Shown here piece by piece: positions 24,460-32,556 of a stretch of 46,057 nucleotides of DNA. The stretch comes from Deltaproteobacteria bacterium (lineage in GTDB: Bacteria; Bdellovibrionota_C; UBA2361; JAGFJO01). The stretch is taken from contig JAGFJO010000025.1 of assembly GCA_024102635.1 (NCBI GenBank), forward strand, positions 1 through 46,057, given 5' to 3'. The first letter of the stretch is position 1. Every line of letters begins with the position of its first letter. Position numbers and translations under genes: made by a program. The notes under the pieces were generated by a model, which was given only the letters and a program-made list of their open reading frames with translations, was not told the DNA's origin and did not search any database.

Positions 24460-26010
24460 TCATTTCACGCGCCCTGACGGCAGTTCGATAGCATAAAGGC
24501 GGTAATTGCCGGCAACCTCTACCTCACGAAGCGGCAAAGTAGGTGGGGCGTGACGGGAAAGGATTATATGTGTGGCGCCCAAACTGGCCAGTTCAGCCAA
24601 GCTGTCTTGAGCAGGAGCCCTGGCAAAATGTTCCTGCGCATCAAGCCTGTCAAAAAGGTCCTTGAATGCCGCGCGGCTATGATAATAGGCCATCCCAAAA
24701 TCCTGCCTACTAGAAAATAACGCTTTCTCACTACAGTAACGCAACTCCTGTAGATCTGAAACGACCACCGCAGTCTCAGGAAGCATCTGCGCTGCACGAA
24801 AGATACCGTGATCGCAGGTCGTTTTCTTATGGGGCGTAGTACTGATCCCAAACGATAGAAGCCAACAGAGGCAAATGAGCAGCAGAAAGAACCATGGCTG
24901 AGATTGGCTACTCCGGGAGCGCATCGAATGTTGACCTAGGATCAAGGCCAGACCGAAGTACGCTAGTGGTGGGATAAAGCGAAAGCCTCTCCATACTTCA
25001 ATGAAAAAGAAAGGAGTTTCAAAGCCGATGTACAGTAACCGTTGAAACACATAGGGCAAGCTGGCGGCCACAGAGGTGCAAATCACCATAGCCATAATGC
25101 GCTTGAGGGGGAAGCCTTGCCTGTAAGCGAGGTAGCAGAGCACCAAAATGACCCCAGCCGGGCTACAAATCATCATGGCAGCCTCAGTCAGTATAGTTTG
25201 GAACGAAAAAGCCCAGGGATAAGCGCGCTCCAGAAGGAGCTGATACTCCTGGTTATGCAGAACCATCTCCATCGGCCTTGTTGGCGGACGATGCAGAAGA
25301 AACGGTATGATAAAGTACGCCGCACCAACCAGAAAATAACTTGCGCAGATGAATAGCTGTTTAACTGTAGCCCTAAAACAGATTAAGGAGAGTAAGAATA
25401 TTAGAAACAGGTAGGCTGCCGAAATCGGATGAATCCATGCGGTCAGCCCAAGTAATATAAAAGTTCCTCTCAAGCCTTTCGGTTCGCTTGAAAAGGTGCG
25501 GCAAATGAATGAATAGATTAGCAAGGTAGCGAACGGAAGATAGATGGCCCTGGCGTATAAAGTTCCGTTCAGCGCGACTCCCCAAAATGTGGCGCCCGGT
25601 GCATGAACAGGTATTGTTGAGAGTAAACTCAACGCTAGTCCATAGCGGCGAGACTTCGTTAAGCTAGTAAATACCGGATAAGCGACGCCTAGCTGCAAGA
25701 AGTGCAGCATTGCTACAAAGTAATGGATGCCGAGCTCAACGGTGCCCCCTAGCCATTGAAGAAAGGGGAATATAATGACCCCTAGATTGATCTGAAGATA
25801 TAGATCTTTTTTGCCATAAATAGGGTCACTTGCCAGAAACGGAGCTTGGTTCAAGTATTGATGAATGGCCGTTATAGTCAGCTGATCGCCGGAGATAACA
25901 GGAGCGTTCGTAATCAAAAAGAAAACAACTGAGAGCACGGCCATTACAACAACGGCTATGTAATCAACTTTACTCGCGCGAAAGGCAAAAACCTGATCAG
26001 ATTGAAGCAT
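24460..26010 (-). CDS. Polytopic membrane protein, GT-C glycosyltransferase-like
   Basis: About 516 residues with roughly eleven hydrophobic helices over the first 390 residues and a soluble C-terminal domain of about 125. The first periplasmic loop begins APVISGDQLTIT; an acidic residue there is the usual catalytic site of GT-C enzymes, which use polyprenyl-phosphate sugars. Other loops hold HAPGATFWG, LHRPPTRPME and WIHPISA, common in such proteins. The C-terminus (VVVSDLQELRYCSEK, GATHIILSR) resembles the soluble domain of large uncharacterised membrane glycosyltransferases. First gene of the cassette. I chose ATG 26010 over an in-frame GTG at 26019; neither start is strongly marked. GT-C call is an inference. 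Confidence 0.75.
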   Translation of the reverse strand: MLQSDQVFAFRASKVDYIAVVVMAVLSVVFFLITNAPVISGDQLTITAIHQYLNQAPFLASDPIYGKKDLYLQINLGVIIFPFLQWLGGTVELGIHYFVAMLHFLQLGVAYPVFTSLTKSRRYGLALSLLSTIPVHAPGATFWGVALNGTLYARAIYLPFATLLIYSFICRTFSSEPKGLRGTFILLGLTAWIHPISAAYLFLIFLLSLICFRATVKQLFICASYFLVGAAYFIIPFLLHRPPTRPMEMVLHNQEYQLLLERAYPWAFSFQTILTEAAMMICSPAGVILVLCYLAYRQGFPLKRIMAMVICTSVAASLPYVFQRLLYIGFETPFFFIEVWRGFRFIPPLAYFGLALILGQHSMRSRSSQSQPWFFLLLICLCWLLSFGISTTPHKKTTCDHGIFRAAQMLPETAVVVSDLQELRYCSEKALFSSRQDFGMAYYHSRAAFKDLFDRLDAQEHFARAPAQDSLAELASLGATHIILSRHAPPTLPLREVEVAGNYRLYAIELPSGRVK

Positions 26011-26221
26011 TAGAAGCACTTCAAAATAAAGTCACATCAAACAAGTGCGAGTCCGGCATTAGTAATAGTCAAGCAGCTTAGAAATGGATTCCCTTGGTCC
26101 CTGAGAACGGCATCTCCGCTTACCATCCCATTTAAGTTGCGGACTTGCTTCGAAGTGGGAAACTCGCTATTCCCCGATGAGGCAATTGTCCCAACTTTCA
26201 TTCAAGCCGGCCATACACCGG
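26011..26221. other. Intergenic gap upstream of the sugar-modification cassette
   Basis: This 211-base stretch separates the Lrp-type regulator (minus) from the GT-C-like gene (minus) and probably holds the cassette promoter. I found no convincing -35/-10 pair and no T-tailed hairpin. Two roughly complementary stretches (around 26051-26063 and 26136-26147) could pair imperfectly. No gene seen. Confidence 0.3.
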
Positions 26222-27202
26222 TTATTCTACAGCTCTCGCCTCCACCTTGTAACTCTTGAATTTCAGGTAATTCAGAATCGGAACCACTTTCAGTGTTCTG
26301 ATCTCTCCCGGGAAAAGGTCATAGAGCTTCTCTGTAATCTGAGTAACATCTCGGGCGCTAGGCACTTCTATTCCCAGCTCAAAATCCCACTGTCCGATGC
26401 AAGAGATAAAGTAAACAACTCTCGGTTCACTCTCCGAAAACTTCACCAGCCGCTCTCTAAGTTCGATGTCGATTCCTCGCATATAGATAAGAATCGTGTA
26501 GGAGCTCATCCCTATCAGCTGAGTATCTATCCAGAGAAAGTATCCGCTAATAATTCCCTTTTCTTCCAGAAGCCGCCTGCGCCGCTCCAGGGTAGCCATC
26601 GGAATCCCGATCTTCTCGGCTAATTCAGTGACGGTTTCGTACTGCTCATTTGCCAGCGCTGTTAAGATTTTCTCATCCTGCTCGTCGATATCTACTTTTC
26701 TCTGGGAGATATCAAAAGCGACCGGTTTTTTCACGTATCGCTCCTGAGCAAGATAGCGCTTCCCGAAATACAGGTACTGAGACTGAACACTTAGCAATTT
26801 ATCGAAAAATATGTTCCCAAACTTGGAAGCCAATAAATCCAGAAATTTTGTAACTTCCGAGATATGCTGCGCGCTCATCGACACTCCGTACCTGAAGTCG
26901 CCTCCAAGTTCGAATATCCAGGTCACAAGCGGAGCCTTCATAAGAAACTCTACAAGCCTGGCCTTCTGCCTCTCACGCTCGGCTGAGAGCGAGAAAAACA
27001 AGGTGTAGTGAACATAGCCGAGCTTGCTCATATCAATCAGCGGGGCGCGGCGCGATACGACCCCTTTAAGCCGCAGCTTGTTTAAAAAGTACCTTATGGT
27101 GTGTATCTGCAGCCCGCATTGGCGCTGAATCTCACGGAGCGGGAGCCCTGCCTGCAGCTCGATGCAGGCCAGTAGTTTCATTTCCTTCTTAGAAAGTCTC
27201 AT
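26222..27202 (-). CDS. Lrp/AsnC-type transcriptional regulator with two HTH-AsnC modules
   Basis: A 326-residue protein built as a tandem. A winged helix lies at about 5-50 (LACIELQAGLPLREIQRQ, then CGLQIHTIRYFLNKL) with a ligand-binding-like region to about 150. A second HTH follows at about 175-222 (DEQDEKILTALANEQYETVTELAEKIGIPMATLERRRRLLEE), then a RAM-like C-terminal domain (FISCIGQWDFELGIE). Classic Lrp proteins are about 150-160 residues with one HTH; doubled versions occur in archaea and some bacteria. It is divergent from the DUF62 operon across a 161-base gap holding an AAGTCACCC inverted repeat, so it may control that operon, itself, or the cassette downstream (inference). Effector unknown, probably an amino acid or related compound. 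Confidence 0.85.
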   Translation of the reverse strand: MRLSKKEMKLLACIELQAGLPLREIQRQCGLQIHTIRYFLNKLRLKGVVSRRAPLIDMSKLGYVHYTLFFSLSAERERQKARLVEFLMKAPLVTWIFELGGDFRYGVSMSAQHISEVTKFLDLLASKFGNIFFDKLLSVQSQYLYFGKRYLAQERYVKKPVAFDISQRKVDIDEQDEKILTALANEQYETVTELAEKIGIPMATLERRRRLLEEKGIISGYFLWIDTQLIGMSSYTILIYMRGIDIELRERLVKFSESEPRVVYFISCIGQWDFELGIEVPSARDVTQITEKLYDLFPGEIRTLKVVPILNYLKFKSYKVEARAVE

Positions 27203-27289
27203 ATTTTACCATTCTAGGGCCATTTATGAGCAAAAGATAGATAGAATTGCTAAAAAGTAGCAGTCTGCGCCAAGCTTCACCAATCGAGC

Positions 27290-27345
27290 AAGTCACCCGT
27301 GGCCCGTTACTAGATATTGGGACTAAAGGGTGACTTTTTATTTTT
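27290..27345 (+). terminator. Intrinsic terminator inside the leader of the DUF62 operon (candidate attenuator)
   Basis: AAGTCACCC (27290-27298) pairs perfectly with GGGTGACTT (27328-27336) and is followed by a TTTTTATTTTT tract (27335-27345). On the plus strand it ends only 18 bases before ATG 27364, while the gene upstream is on the minus strand, so there is no plus-strand gene for it to terminate. It is best read as an attenuator or the end of a small RNA. As DNA the inverted repeat could also be an operator. Confidence 0.65.
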
Positions 27346-27363
27346 CAGCAATGCAGGAAAGAG

Positions 27364-27561
27364 ATGGATAACGATCAAACACCCAGCCGCATTCGCGCTT
27401 CAGTTCCCTACTTCTCTGAAGATGAAAAGATAGAGGAGATGCGTGATATGATAACCGGCTTTCTGCAGGATCAGCGGGTGCCGGAAGAGGCGAAAGAGGC
27501 CTTTCTGGCACAAGAGACTATAAGTCTGTTTATAAGTAAGTACGGTTTAGGAGTAAATTGA
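27364..27561 (+). CDS. Small acidic helical protein upstream of the DUF62-like gene
   Basis: A 65-residue acidic protein, probably three short helices (SEDEKIEEMRDMITGFLQ, then PEEAKEAFLAQETISLFIS). No recognised family, no membrane segment. AGGAAAG before ATG 27364 is a reasonable ribosome site. Its stop is one base before the ATG of the next gene, so the pair are almost certainly co-translated and may work together. Possible accessory or antitoxin-like size, but nothing in the sequence supports a specific role. Confidence 0.7.
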   Translation: MDNDQTPSRIRASVPYFSEDEKIEEMRDMITGFLQDQRVPEEAKEAFLAQETISLFISKYGLGVN

Positions 27562-27562
27562 T

Positions 27563-28720
27563 ATGTCAGCCCAGCATTTACCGGAGCATCGCGGAGCTGG
27601 TTCCAACGGCAAGCTTTCCCCAGCAGCCAATCACGATAGACCGGCGGCATCAGTTGACCTCACAGCCGGGCGGATTGAGATCAATCTTCCCGACAATTTC
27701 GATAGAGCCAATTTGACCCCTGCCGCTGTTGAAGCGCTATTGGTGCGTACATATAATGCGCTTGGCATCAAGGATGACCGTCCGTATGTGCGGCATGACG
27801 ACCGCGGATATCCATATTTGAGGCCGGGGACATCGGTAGATATCATTACTTTCACTGACTGCCATGATTCAGAGACCTCGGCGCGCAATCAGGCCCGCCA
27901 CCTGGGGAGAAAATCAAACCTTGTCGATGCTACTCTGCACCCTAAGGAACCGGTTGAGAACTTTTCAACTACTCATCTAGCGGTGATAGTTGCAAGTTTT
28001 CTAGGCGAGCGTTCACAGATACGGCCTGAAAATCAGACACCCGTTTTGATCTTAGGAAATGCAGCTCCCCGTTCAGGCTCCAACCCGAGTTCAGTGGGCA
28101 ACATCTTTGTCTTTGCTGAACTGCCCAATAACGTATTTTATGCTGGAACCGTTGAAGGCTTGAGCCTGGTGAAAGATCAGATAGCCGGCGGCCGGGTTCT
28201 AGAATGGAATATAGAGGTGCAGAACGCGACCACCGTCTTTCGCTCCAGATATCTTCAGGAGACAGCGCTTGATTGGTGCGATAGAAGCTATGGAGTTTTT
28301 AGAAGAGAGCTGTCTACCGATGTGATACCAGATCTTTCCAAGGAGCCGATCGTCTTTTCGATCGACAACTTCGGTAATATCAAGACTTCTCTTACCGACG
28401 AGAGCCCGGCCATTAAAAGTCTTAAGCTGGGAGATTCCGTCTCTGTGACCATTAACGGGATTACTCATACGGTTCGCTACGGACGCGGACTTGGGGATGT
28501 GGAGGAAGGCGGATTGGTGCTGGCAAAGGGATCCACCCTGCATGATCCTGCCAACCCCGACAGGCGACAGTACGATATCTATCAAAACAACGGAGATGCA
28601 GCAGCTTGTTTTAGAAATGATAACGGCAGACCTGCCAGAATAGGCGGCATCATAGAAATTGAACCAATTGATTCAAGGTCAAGCGCCGGCAGAAATGGAA
28701 AAGAAGCCGTCGTTCGCTAG
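27563..28720 (+). CDS. Divergent SAM hydroxide adenosyltransferase-like (DUF62/SAM_adeno_trans) protein
   Basis: A 385-residue protein. The architecture matches DUF62, whose members hydrolyse or halogenate S-adenosylmethionine: an N-terminal alpha/beta domain (about 92-240, starting VDIITFTD) and a C-terminal barrel with IDNFGNIKT (267-275), matching the family IDxFGN motif. However, the family active-site stretches are altered: the DFG after the first strand is DCHD, the PDNG-like loop reads GTVEG (195-199) and the FHGRD-like motif reads FRSRY (226-230). A 90-residue N-terminal extension is not part of the family. It may have lost activity or act on another substrate. GGAG ribosome site. Family assignment from motif order only. 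Confidence 0.65.
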   Translation: MSAQHLPEHRGAGSNGKLSPAANHDRPAASVDLTAGRIEINLPDNFDRANLTPAAVEALLVRTYNALGIKDDRPYVRHDDRGYPYLRPGTSVDIITFTDCHDSETSARNQARHLGRKSNLVDATLHPKEPVENFSTTHLAVIVASFLGERSQIRPENQTPVLILGNAAPRSGSNPSSVGNIFVFAELPNNVFYAGTVEGLSLVKDQIAGGRVLEWNIEVQNATTVFRSRYLQETALDWCDRSYGVFRRELSTDVIPDLSKEPIVFSIDNFGNIKTSLTDESPAIKSLKLGDSVSVTINGITHTVRYGRGLGDVEEGGLVLAKGSTLHDPANPDRRQYDIYQNNGDAAACFRNDNGRPARIGGIIEIEPIDSRSSAGRNGKEAVVR

Positions 28721-28978
28721 AATCGGATAATGAAAGTCCCAAATCTTACGGAACGAGGACTAAGGCCGGATCGGCTGGATAGCACAGCGCCGTCATTAGC
28801 AGGGTGATAAAGACTACCGCTAGAACCGCCGAGCACCTTTCAAATTGGATTTTCTGCATACCATTTTGGTCGTCTGGCAATGGGTAGTGCTTGACGGTCT
28901 GGAGCGTTTTTTAAGCCGACGAGGGATAGTTGTCACCTGTAGTGTCCACTAACTTCAGCTAGTTAGTCCTTGCCCCCA
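28721..28978. other. Intergenic gap between convergent genes
   Basis: The 258 bases between the convergent DUF62-like gene and the papain-like gene hold no open frame I can support. A short ACTAAC/GTTAGT stem around 28949-28968 could form a weak terminator for the minus-strand gene but lacks a T-tract. Confidence 0.35.
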
Positions 28979-30274
28979 CTATCGAGACTTGGCAAGTGAC
29001 GGCACCACCGGTACAGGTATGCGGCGGTTCCGGTGAGGTACCAAAATACCCTGCAACCGTCCCTCGAACTCACTTCTGGTCATGCTCTCAATACCCTTTG
29101 CTGCATCCTCAACACGGCGCGGCGGATTAACGAGATCCGTTCCGTTCGCGAGGTCAGTCGGTCCATGGAGATTACGGAAATAAACCCTGTCACCCTCTAC
29201 TTTTATAAGATCGACCCTGTGCGACCCGAAGCCGCCACTTTGGGTCGTGCGCTTCTCGACCAGATGCTCGTCGGCCTCCAATCCGTGTAGCTTAGTCGCA
29301 TGCCTACTATCCAGCGATATCGACTCCCCCTGGCTCTCTGACCACTTAAGAGAGACCGATACTGTACCCGGAAGATGAGTGCTTATAATGCTCCGGCAGT
29401 GAGATAGGTCGCTGCCGCTCACCTGATAGCAATCATCATCTGAGATATTGTAGATGGACTTGAAAAGCCGCATGGTCTGAGGCCAACTCAATCCGAAAGA
29501 TAATTTGCCGCTATCTTTGTCAAAGCTCATATCGCAAATTTTACAGTAGTGAAGCTGCTCACCGTTAGCGAGGTCCATAAGCGCCGATTGCATGATGCTC
29601 TCGGTGATTGAGCGATTGCCGTGCGCATCGGGCAGAAGGGAGTACGGTGAGCGCTTCAAAACTGCCCCCCTCTTTAGCAGGTTCACCTCGCCGCTTGGAA
29701 GCAGAAGGCCGCGCATAAGCCGTGCGGCCTCGGCCGGATATTCCTTGTACAAGCAATAAATCATCCCGGTTCCGCAAACACCAAAGGTTGACTGGTTAAG
29801 CTGGCCCGGCTCGGCAAGCTCCAATAGATAGCTCTCAATAATTTGATCTCGCTTTTCGTTTAGTGCCGGGGCAAACTGATCTTGCGTAAGTGCTTGGAGA
29901 GTGTTTAGAAGCGACCCGCCGGTAAAATCTCTATCCACTATTGCAAAGGTAGAGCCCTCGCGGCACTTTCTATCAAAAACGCCAAGGAGATGCGCTCTAC
30001 TGCTTTCCGGCAGAGCATCGTAGATCGCCAGCGCCGTTTTCTGCTCAGCGGCCTGCATCTCCTTAAAACGGGGATGCTCAAGAAGCGGCGCCCCTATCTC
30101 AATCGCAGGAAGAGTCGCATCCAGGGCGGGTGCCGTGGCCGGAACAAGCTCAGAAGGCCACTTGGTAAGAGGCTCCCGCGCCACTGATTTGGACGGGAGA
30201 AAAGAGGCCGCCAGGAGGATTCCGATGCTGACCGTGCGGCTCACCGATTCAGCTCTGACTTCGATATCGCTCAT
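28979..30274 (-). CDS. Putative papain-fold cysteine peptidase-like secreted protein
   Basis: A 431-residue protein with a hydrophobic N-terminal segment (about 14-32, TVSIGILLAASFLPSKS) that could be a signal peptide with a long polar n-region. A candidate nucleophile Cys167 lies in STFGVCGTGM, followed by YPAEAARLMRGL. A candidate His352 (GSHRVDLIKV) and Asn368 (VYFRNLHG) complete a Cys-His-Asn arrangement in papain order. The spacing and the CG...AEAARL...ANGE landmarks recall large papain-like proteins of myxobacteria (from memory, unverified). Two more cysteines in HYCKICDMS might bind metal. Its C-terminal third resembles the product at 32053-32550 (RNLHG vs RNPHG; GIESMTRSEFEGRL vs GIEKISIDEFRDKV). 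Monocistronic by appearance. Confidence 0.62.
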   Translation of the reverse strand: MSDIEVRAESVSRTVSIGILLAASFLPSKSVAREPLTKWPSELVPATAPALDATLPAIEIGAPLLEHPRFKEMQAAEQKTALAIYDALPESSRAHLLGVFDRKCREGSTFAIVDRDFTGGSLLNTLQALTQDQFAPALNEKRDQIIESYLLELAEPGQLNQSTFGVCGTGMIYCLYKEYPAEAARLMRGLLLPSGEVNLLKRGAVLKRSPYSLLPDAHGNRSITESIMQSALMDLANGEQLHYCKICDMSFDKDSGKLSFGLSWPQTMRLFKSIYNISDDDCYQVSGSDLSHCRSIISTHLPGTVSVSLKWSESQGESISLDSRHATKLHGLEADEHLVEKRTTQSGGFGSHRVDLIKVEGDRVYFRNLHGPTDLANGTDLVNPPRRVEDAAKGIESMTRSEFEGRLQGILVPHRNRRIPVPVVPSLAKSR

Positions 30275-30388
30275 CAGGCGATATACTAACCCTTGACGGC
30301 TACGGAACCAAAAGTTTTTTTTCGTACCTACCCGGAGCGGCCACGTTATGAATCCATCTGGCTTGTGAGATTTTCACTGCCCGGCGCT

Positions 30389-30940
30389 CTATTTTTCCTC
30401 GAAAGTGAAGTTCCGCTCGGTTGCTAAGCGACCCCTGAATTTATCATAGTTTGTCTGAATCTGTATCACCGCATCATTAAGGTGCTTGGCGTTTTCAGCA
30501 ATCGCCGTCTCATCCCCCTTGTTAATGGCGCTTACCACCCTCTCTGCCTTTGTTAGCATTTCCACCAAGTCGGACTGGAAACGGGAATGGTACTCTTCGG
30601 CAAATGAGGGTGGCTTGGTCTCTTCAGCTACCTTTCGCCACTTCTGTACTTCGGGAATAAAATTCGCCTTCAAGTAAGCGGCAATTTCGTTGTCATTTGA
30701 TGTACCACCCTTAATTTTTTCAGCCATCGGATTCCAGTTCTCGAGCAATATCGAATTGTAAGCCTCTTTAACAAATCCATTGTGATATTTAACAAGCCCG
30801 CTATCTACCGTTTGGTTGACGACACCTATTAGGGCTAGTATGCCGACTACTAGACTGCCAATTAGTGAGTTTTTCTTTCCGCTCTTCGGGTTCGGTTCAG
30901 TTCCGCTCGCAGATGCTAAGGTATTATTACCGTTATCCAT
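30389..30940 (-). CDS. Membrane-anchored hypothetical protein
   Basis: A 183-residue protein with a polar Asn/Ser-rich start, one transmembrane helix at about 25-43 (SLIGSLVVGILALIGVVNQ) and a soluble, mostly helical domain after it. The N-terminus is lysine-containing (GKKNS), so the domain is probably periplasmic. The helical region (YLKANFIPEVQKWRKVAEETKPP, then LTKAERVVSAINKGDETAIAENAKHLNDAVIQIQ) looks like a four-helix bundle, as in sensor or stress proteins. AGGATCGAGGAA precedes ATG 30940. No family recognised. Confidence 0.75.
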   Translation of the reverse strand: MDNGNNTLASASGTEPNPKSGKKNSLIGSLVVGILALIGVVNQTVDSGLVKYHNGFVKEAYNSILLENWNPMAEKIKGGTSNDNEIAAYLKANFIPEVQKWRKVAEETKPPSFAEEYHSRFQSDLVEMLTKAERVVSAINKGDETAIAENAKHLNDAVIQIQTNYDKFRGRLATERNFTFEEK

Positions 30941-31136
30941 TTCCTCGATCCTTGTGGCCTATCGTTCGAATCATCACGGGGCTATTCACCCTATTCGGCC
31001 CAATTGAAGAATTTCATTAGCCGGAAATTCCGCACCCGGACCTTAGAAGTTCGCCGGACAATGACTGCGGTTATATTGTTCCTTAGAGCTCTTGATTACT
31101 ACTTTTGTTTTATCGATTTTTAGGGGAGTGAATGCC

Positions 31137-31994
31137 ATGGATGTCGCCGTCTTTCTTATCCAATGCCCGGATAGGCGCGGTATAGTGGCGGCCATTAGCG
31201 GCTTTTTCTCTCAGCGCAGCTACAATATTTTGCAGTGTCAGCAGTACACCGACAGCGCAAGAGGCCAGTATTTCATGCGCATCAAGATAGATCTTAACTC
31301 GTCGGATTTTAGCGCCAGCAGGTTGGAGAGCGAATTCGAAAGCGTGGCCGCTGCGTTCAGGCTCAAATGGTCGGCTCACTTCTCCACAAAGCGGCAGCGG
31401 GTAGCAATTCTATGCACAAAGACCGAACACTGCATATACGACCTCATTATCAGACAGAGAAGCGGAGAGCTGCCGTGCACTATCTCCGTCATTATTAGCA
31501 ATCACCTGCATCTAGAGCATATCGCCCATCAGTTCGATATCCCCTTCTACCATGCGCCTGTAAATGCCGGGTCTAGAGATTCACAGGAACGCACCGTATT
31601 GCAAATTCTTAGGCAGCACAGAACCGACCTGGTCGTGCTTGCAAGGTACATGCAGATCCTCTCACCTACGCTTATCGAAGAGCTTCAGGGACGGGTGATA
31701 AATATTCACCACGCCGTGCTTCCGGCCTTTGAAGGCGCAAGACCATATGAAAGGGCGTATGAGAGAGGAGTGAAGATGATTGGGGCAACCGCGCACTACG
31801 CCACTAGCGATCTGGACCAAGGCCCGATTATAGAACAAGACGTGGCGCGGGTGACGCACGAAGAGACGGTAGCCGATCTTAAGCGGATCGGAAGAGACAT
31901 CGAACGAGTTGTATTGGCTCGTGCCGTTAAGGCTCATCTTGAGCATAGGATTATTACCAGCGGGCCGCGCACCATAGTTTTTAGCGCGAGTTAG
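31137..31994 (+). CDS. purU: Formyltetrahydrofolate deformylase
   Basis: Hydrolyses 10-formyl-THF to THF and formate, supplying formate for PurT and balancing one-carbon pools. An N-terminal ACT domain (about 1-80, FLIQCPDRRGIVAAISGFF) precedes the formyltransferase domain. The catalytic block IHHAVLPAFEGARPYERA, then VKMIGATAHYATSDLDQGPIIEQD, carries the His and Asp and the PurU-specific GARPY and ATAHY elements. The 285-residue length is standard. The open frame begins at a TTG (31092), but ATG 31137 follows GGGGAG with good spacing and starts at the ACT domain. Isolated from other purine or folate genes. Confidence 0.96.
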   Translation: MDVAVFLIQCPDRRGIVAAISGFFSQRSYNILQCQQYTDSARGQYFMRIKIDLNSSDFSASRLESEFESVAAAFRLKWSAHFSTKRQRVAILCTKTEHCIYDLIIRQRSGELPCTISVIISNHLHLEHIAHQFDIPFYHAPVNAGSRDSQERTVLQILRQHRTDLVVLARYMQILSPTLIEELQGRVINIHHAVLPAFEGARPYERAYERGVKMIGATAHYATSDLDQGPIIEQDVARVTHEETVADLKRIGRDIERVVLARAVKAHLEHRIITSGPRTIVFSAS

Positions 31995-32052
31995 TGGAGC
32001 TAGTCCTATCAGGCAATCACTTGGTGATCTCTTCCGCGGTGGAAGTTTTTGC

Positions 32053-32550
32053 TTGATTGCCCTTCTGCTGGCGGCATATACGCAGCCGGACTTCGCACTG
32101 CTATCGCCTCAGGAAAAACGCCACTTCATCGAAGTAATTGACCGGCTAGATTCCGAATCGCAAAGCAAGGTTTGCAGTCTGCTACCCGGCGGACTTTTCA
32201 CGGACGAAATTGAAGTAATGCTTGAAGCAGTATACGGACGCGGTTTTGAAGTGTGCAGCCGTCAGACGCATTCGCCCGGCGAACTTCTTGACCTTTTATG
32301 TGATCAGGGGCTGTACGCAATCTTTGCTCTGAGATGGGGCGATGCAAGCCACGCTCTTAATCTTCTTCGTGTAGATCGGGACAACGGCTGGGTATACTAC
32401 CGCAATCCCCATGGCAGGAACTTCGATAATCAAACTGGAGATCTTTTGTTCGAGCCGAAACGGATCATTGTAGACCCGCGGCGCGGGATAGAGAAAATCT
32501 CAATTGATGAATTCAGAGATAAGGTCACTTTGGTGCTAGTGCCGAATTAG
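32053..32550 (+). CDS. Papain-like protein fragment (second copy), TTG start, nucleophile codon just outside
   Basis: 165 codons from TTG 32053, preceded by GGAAG. The product resembles the C-terminal half of the protein at 28979-30274: SHALNLLRV and VYYRNPHG hold the candidate His and Asn, and IEKISIDEFRDKV matches its tail. The reading frame stays open upstream to 31978 and encodes GGSFC directly before the TTG, placing a candidate catalytic Cys (TGC, 32050-32052) outside the annotated start. No ATG, GTG or TTG exists in that upstream stretch. Either the gene is a 5'-truncated remnant or it starts at a rare codon. The ribosome site GGAAG pairs with CTTCC (32031-32035) in a small hairpin. 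Confidence 0.55.
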   Translation: MIALLLAAYTQPDFALLSPQEKRHFIEVIDRLDSESQSKVCSLLPGGLFTDEIEVMLEAVYGRGFEVCSRQTHSPGELLDLLCDQGLYAIFALRWGDASHALNLLRVDRDNGWVYYRNPHGRNFDNQTGDLLFEPKRIIVDPRRGIEKISIDEFRDKVTLVLVPN

Positions 32551-32556
32551 CCTCAA

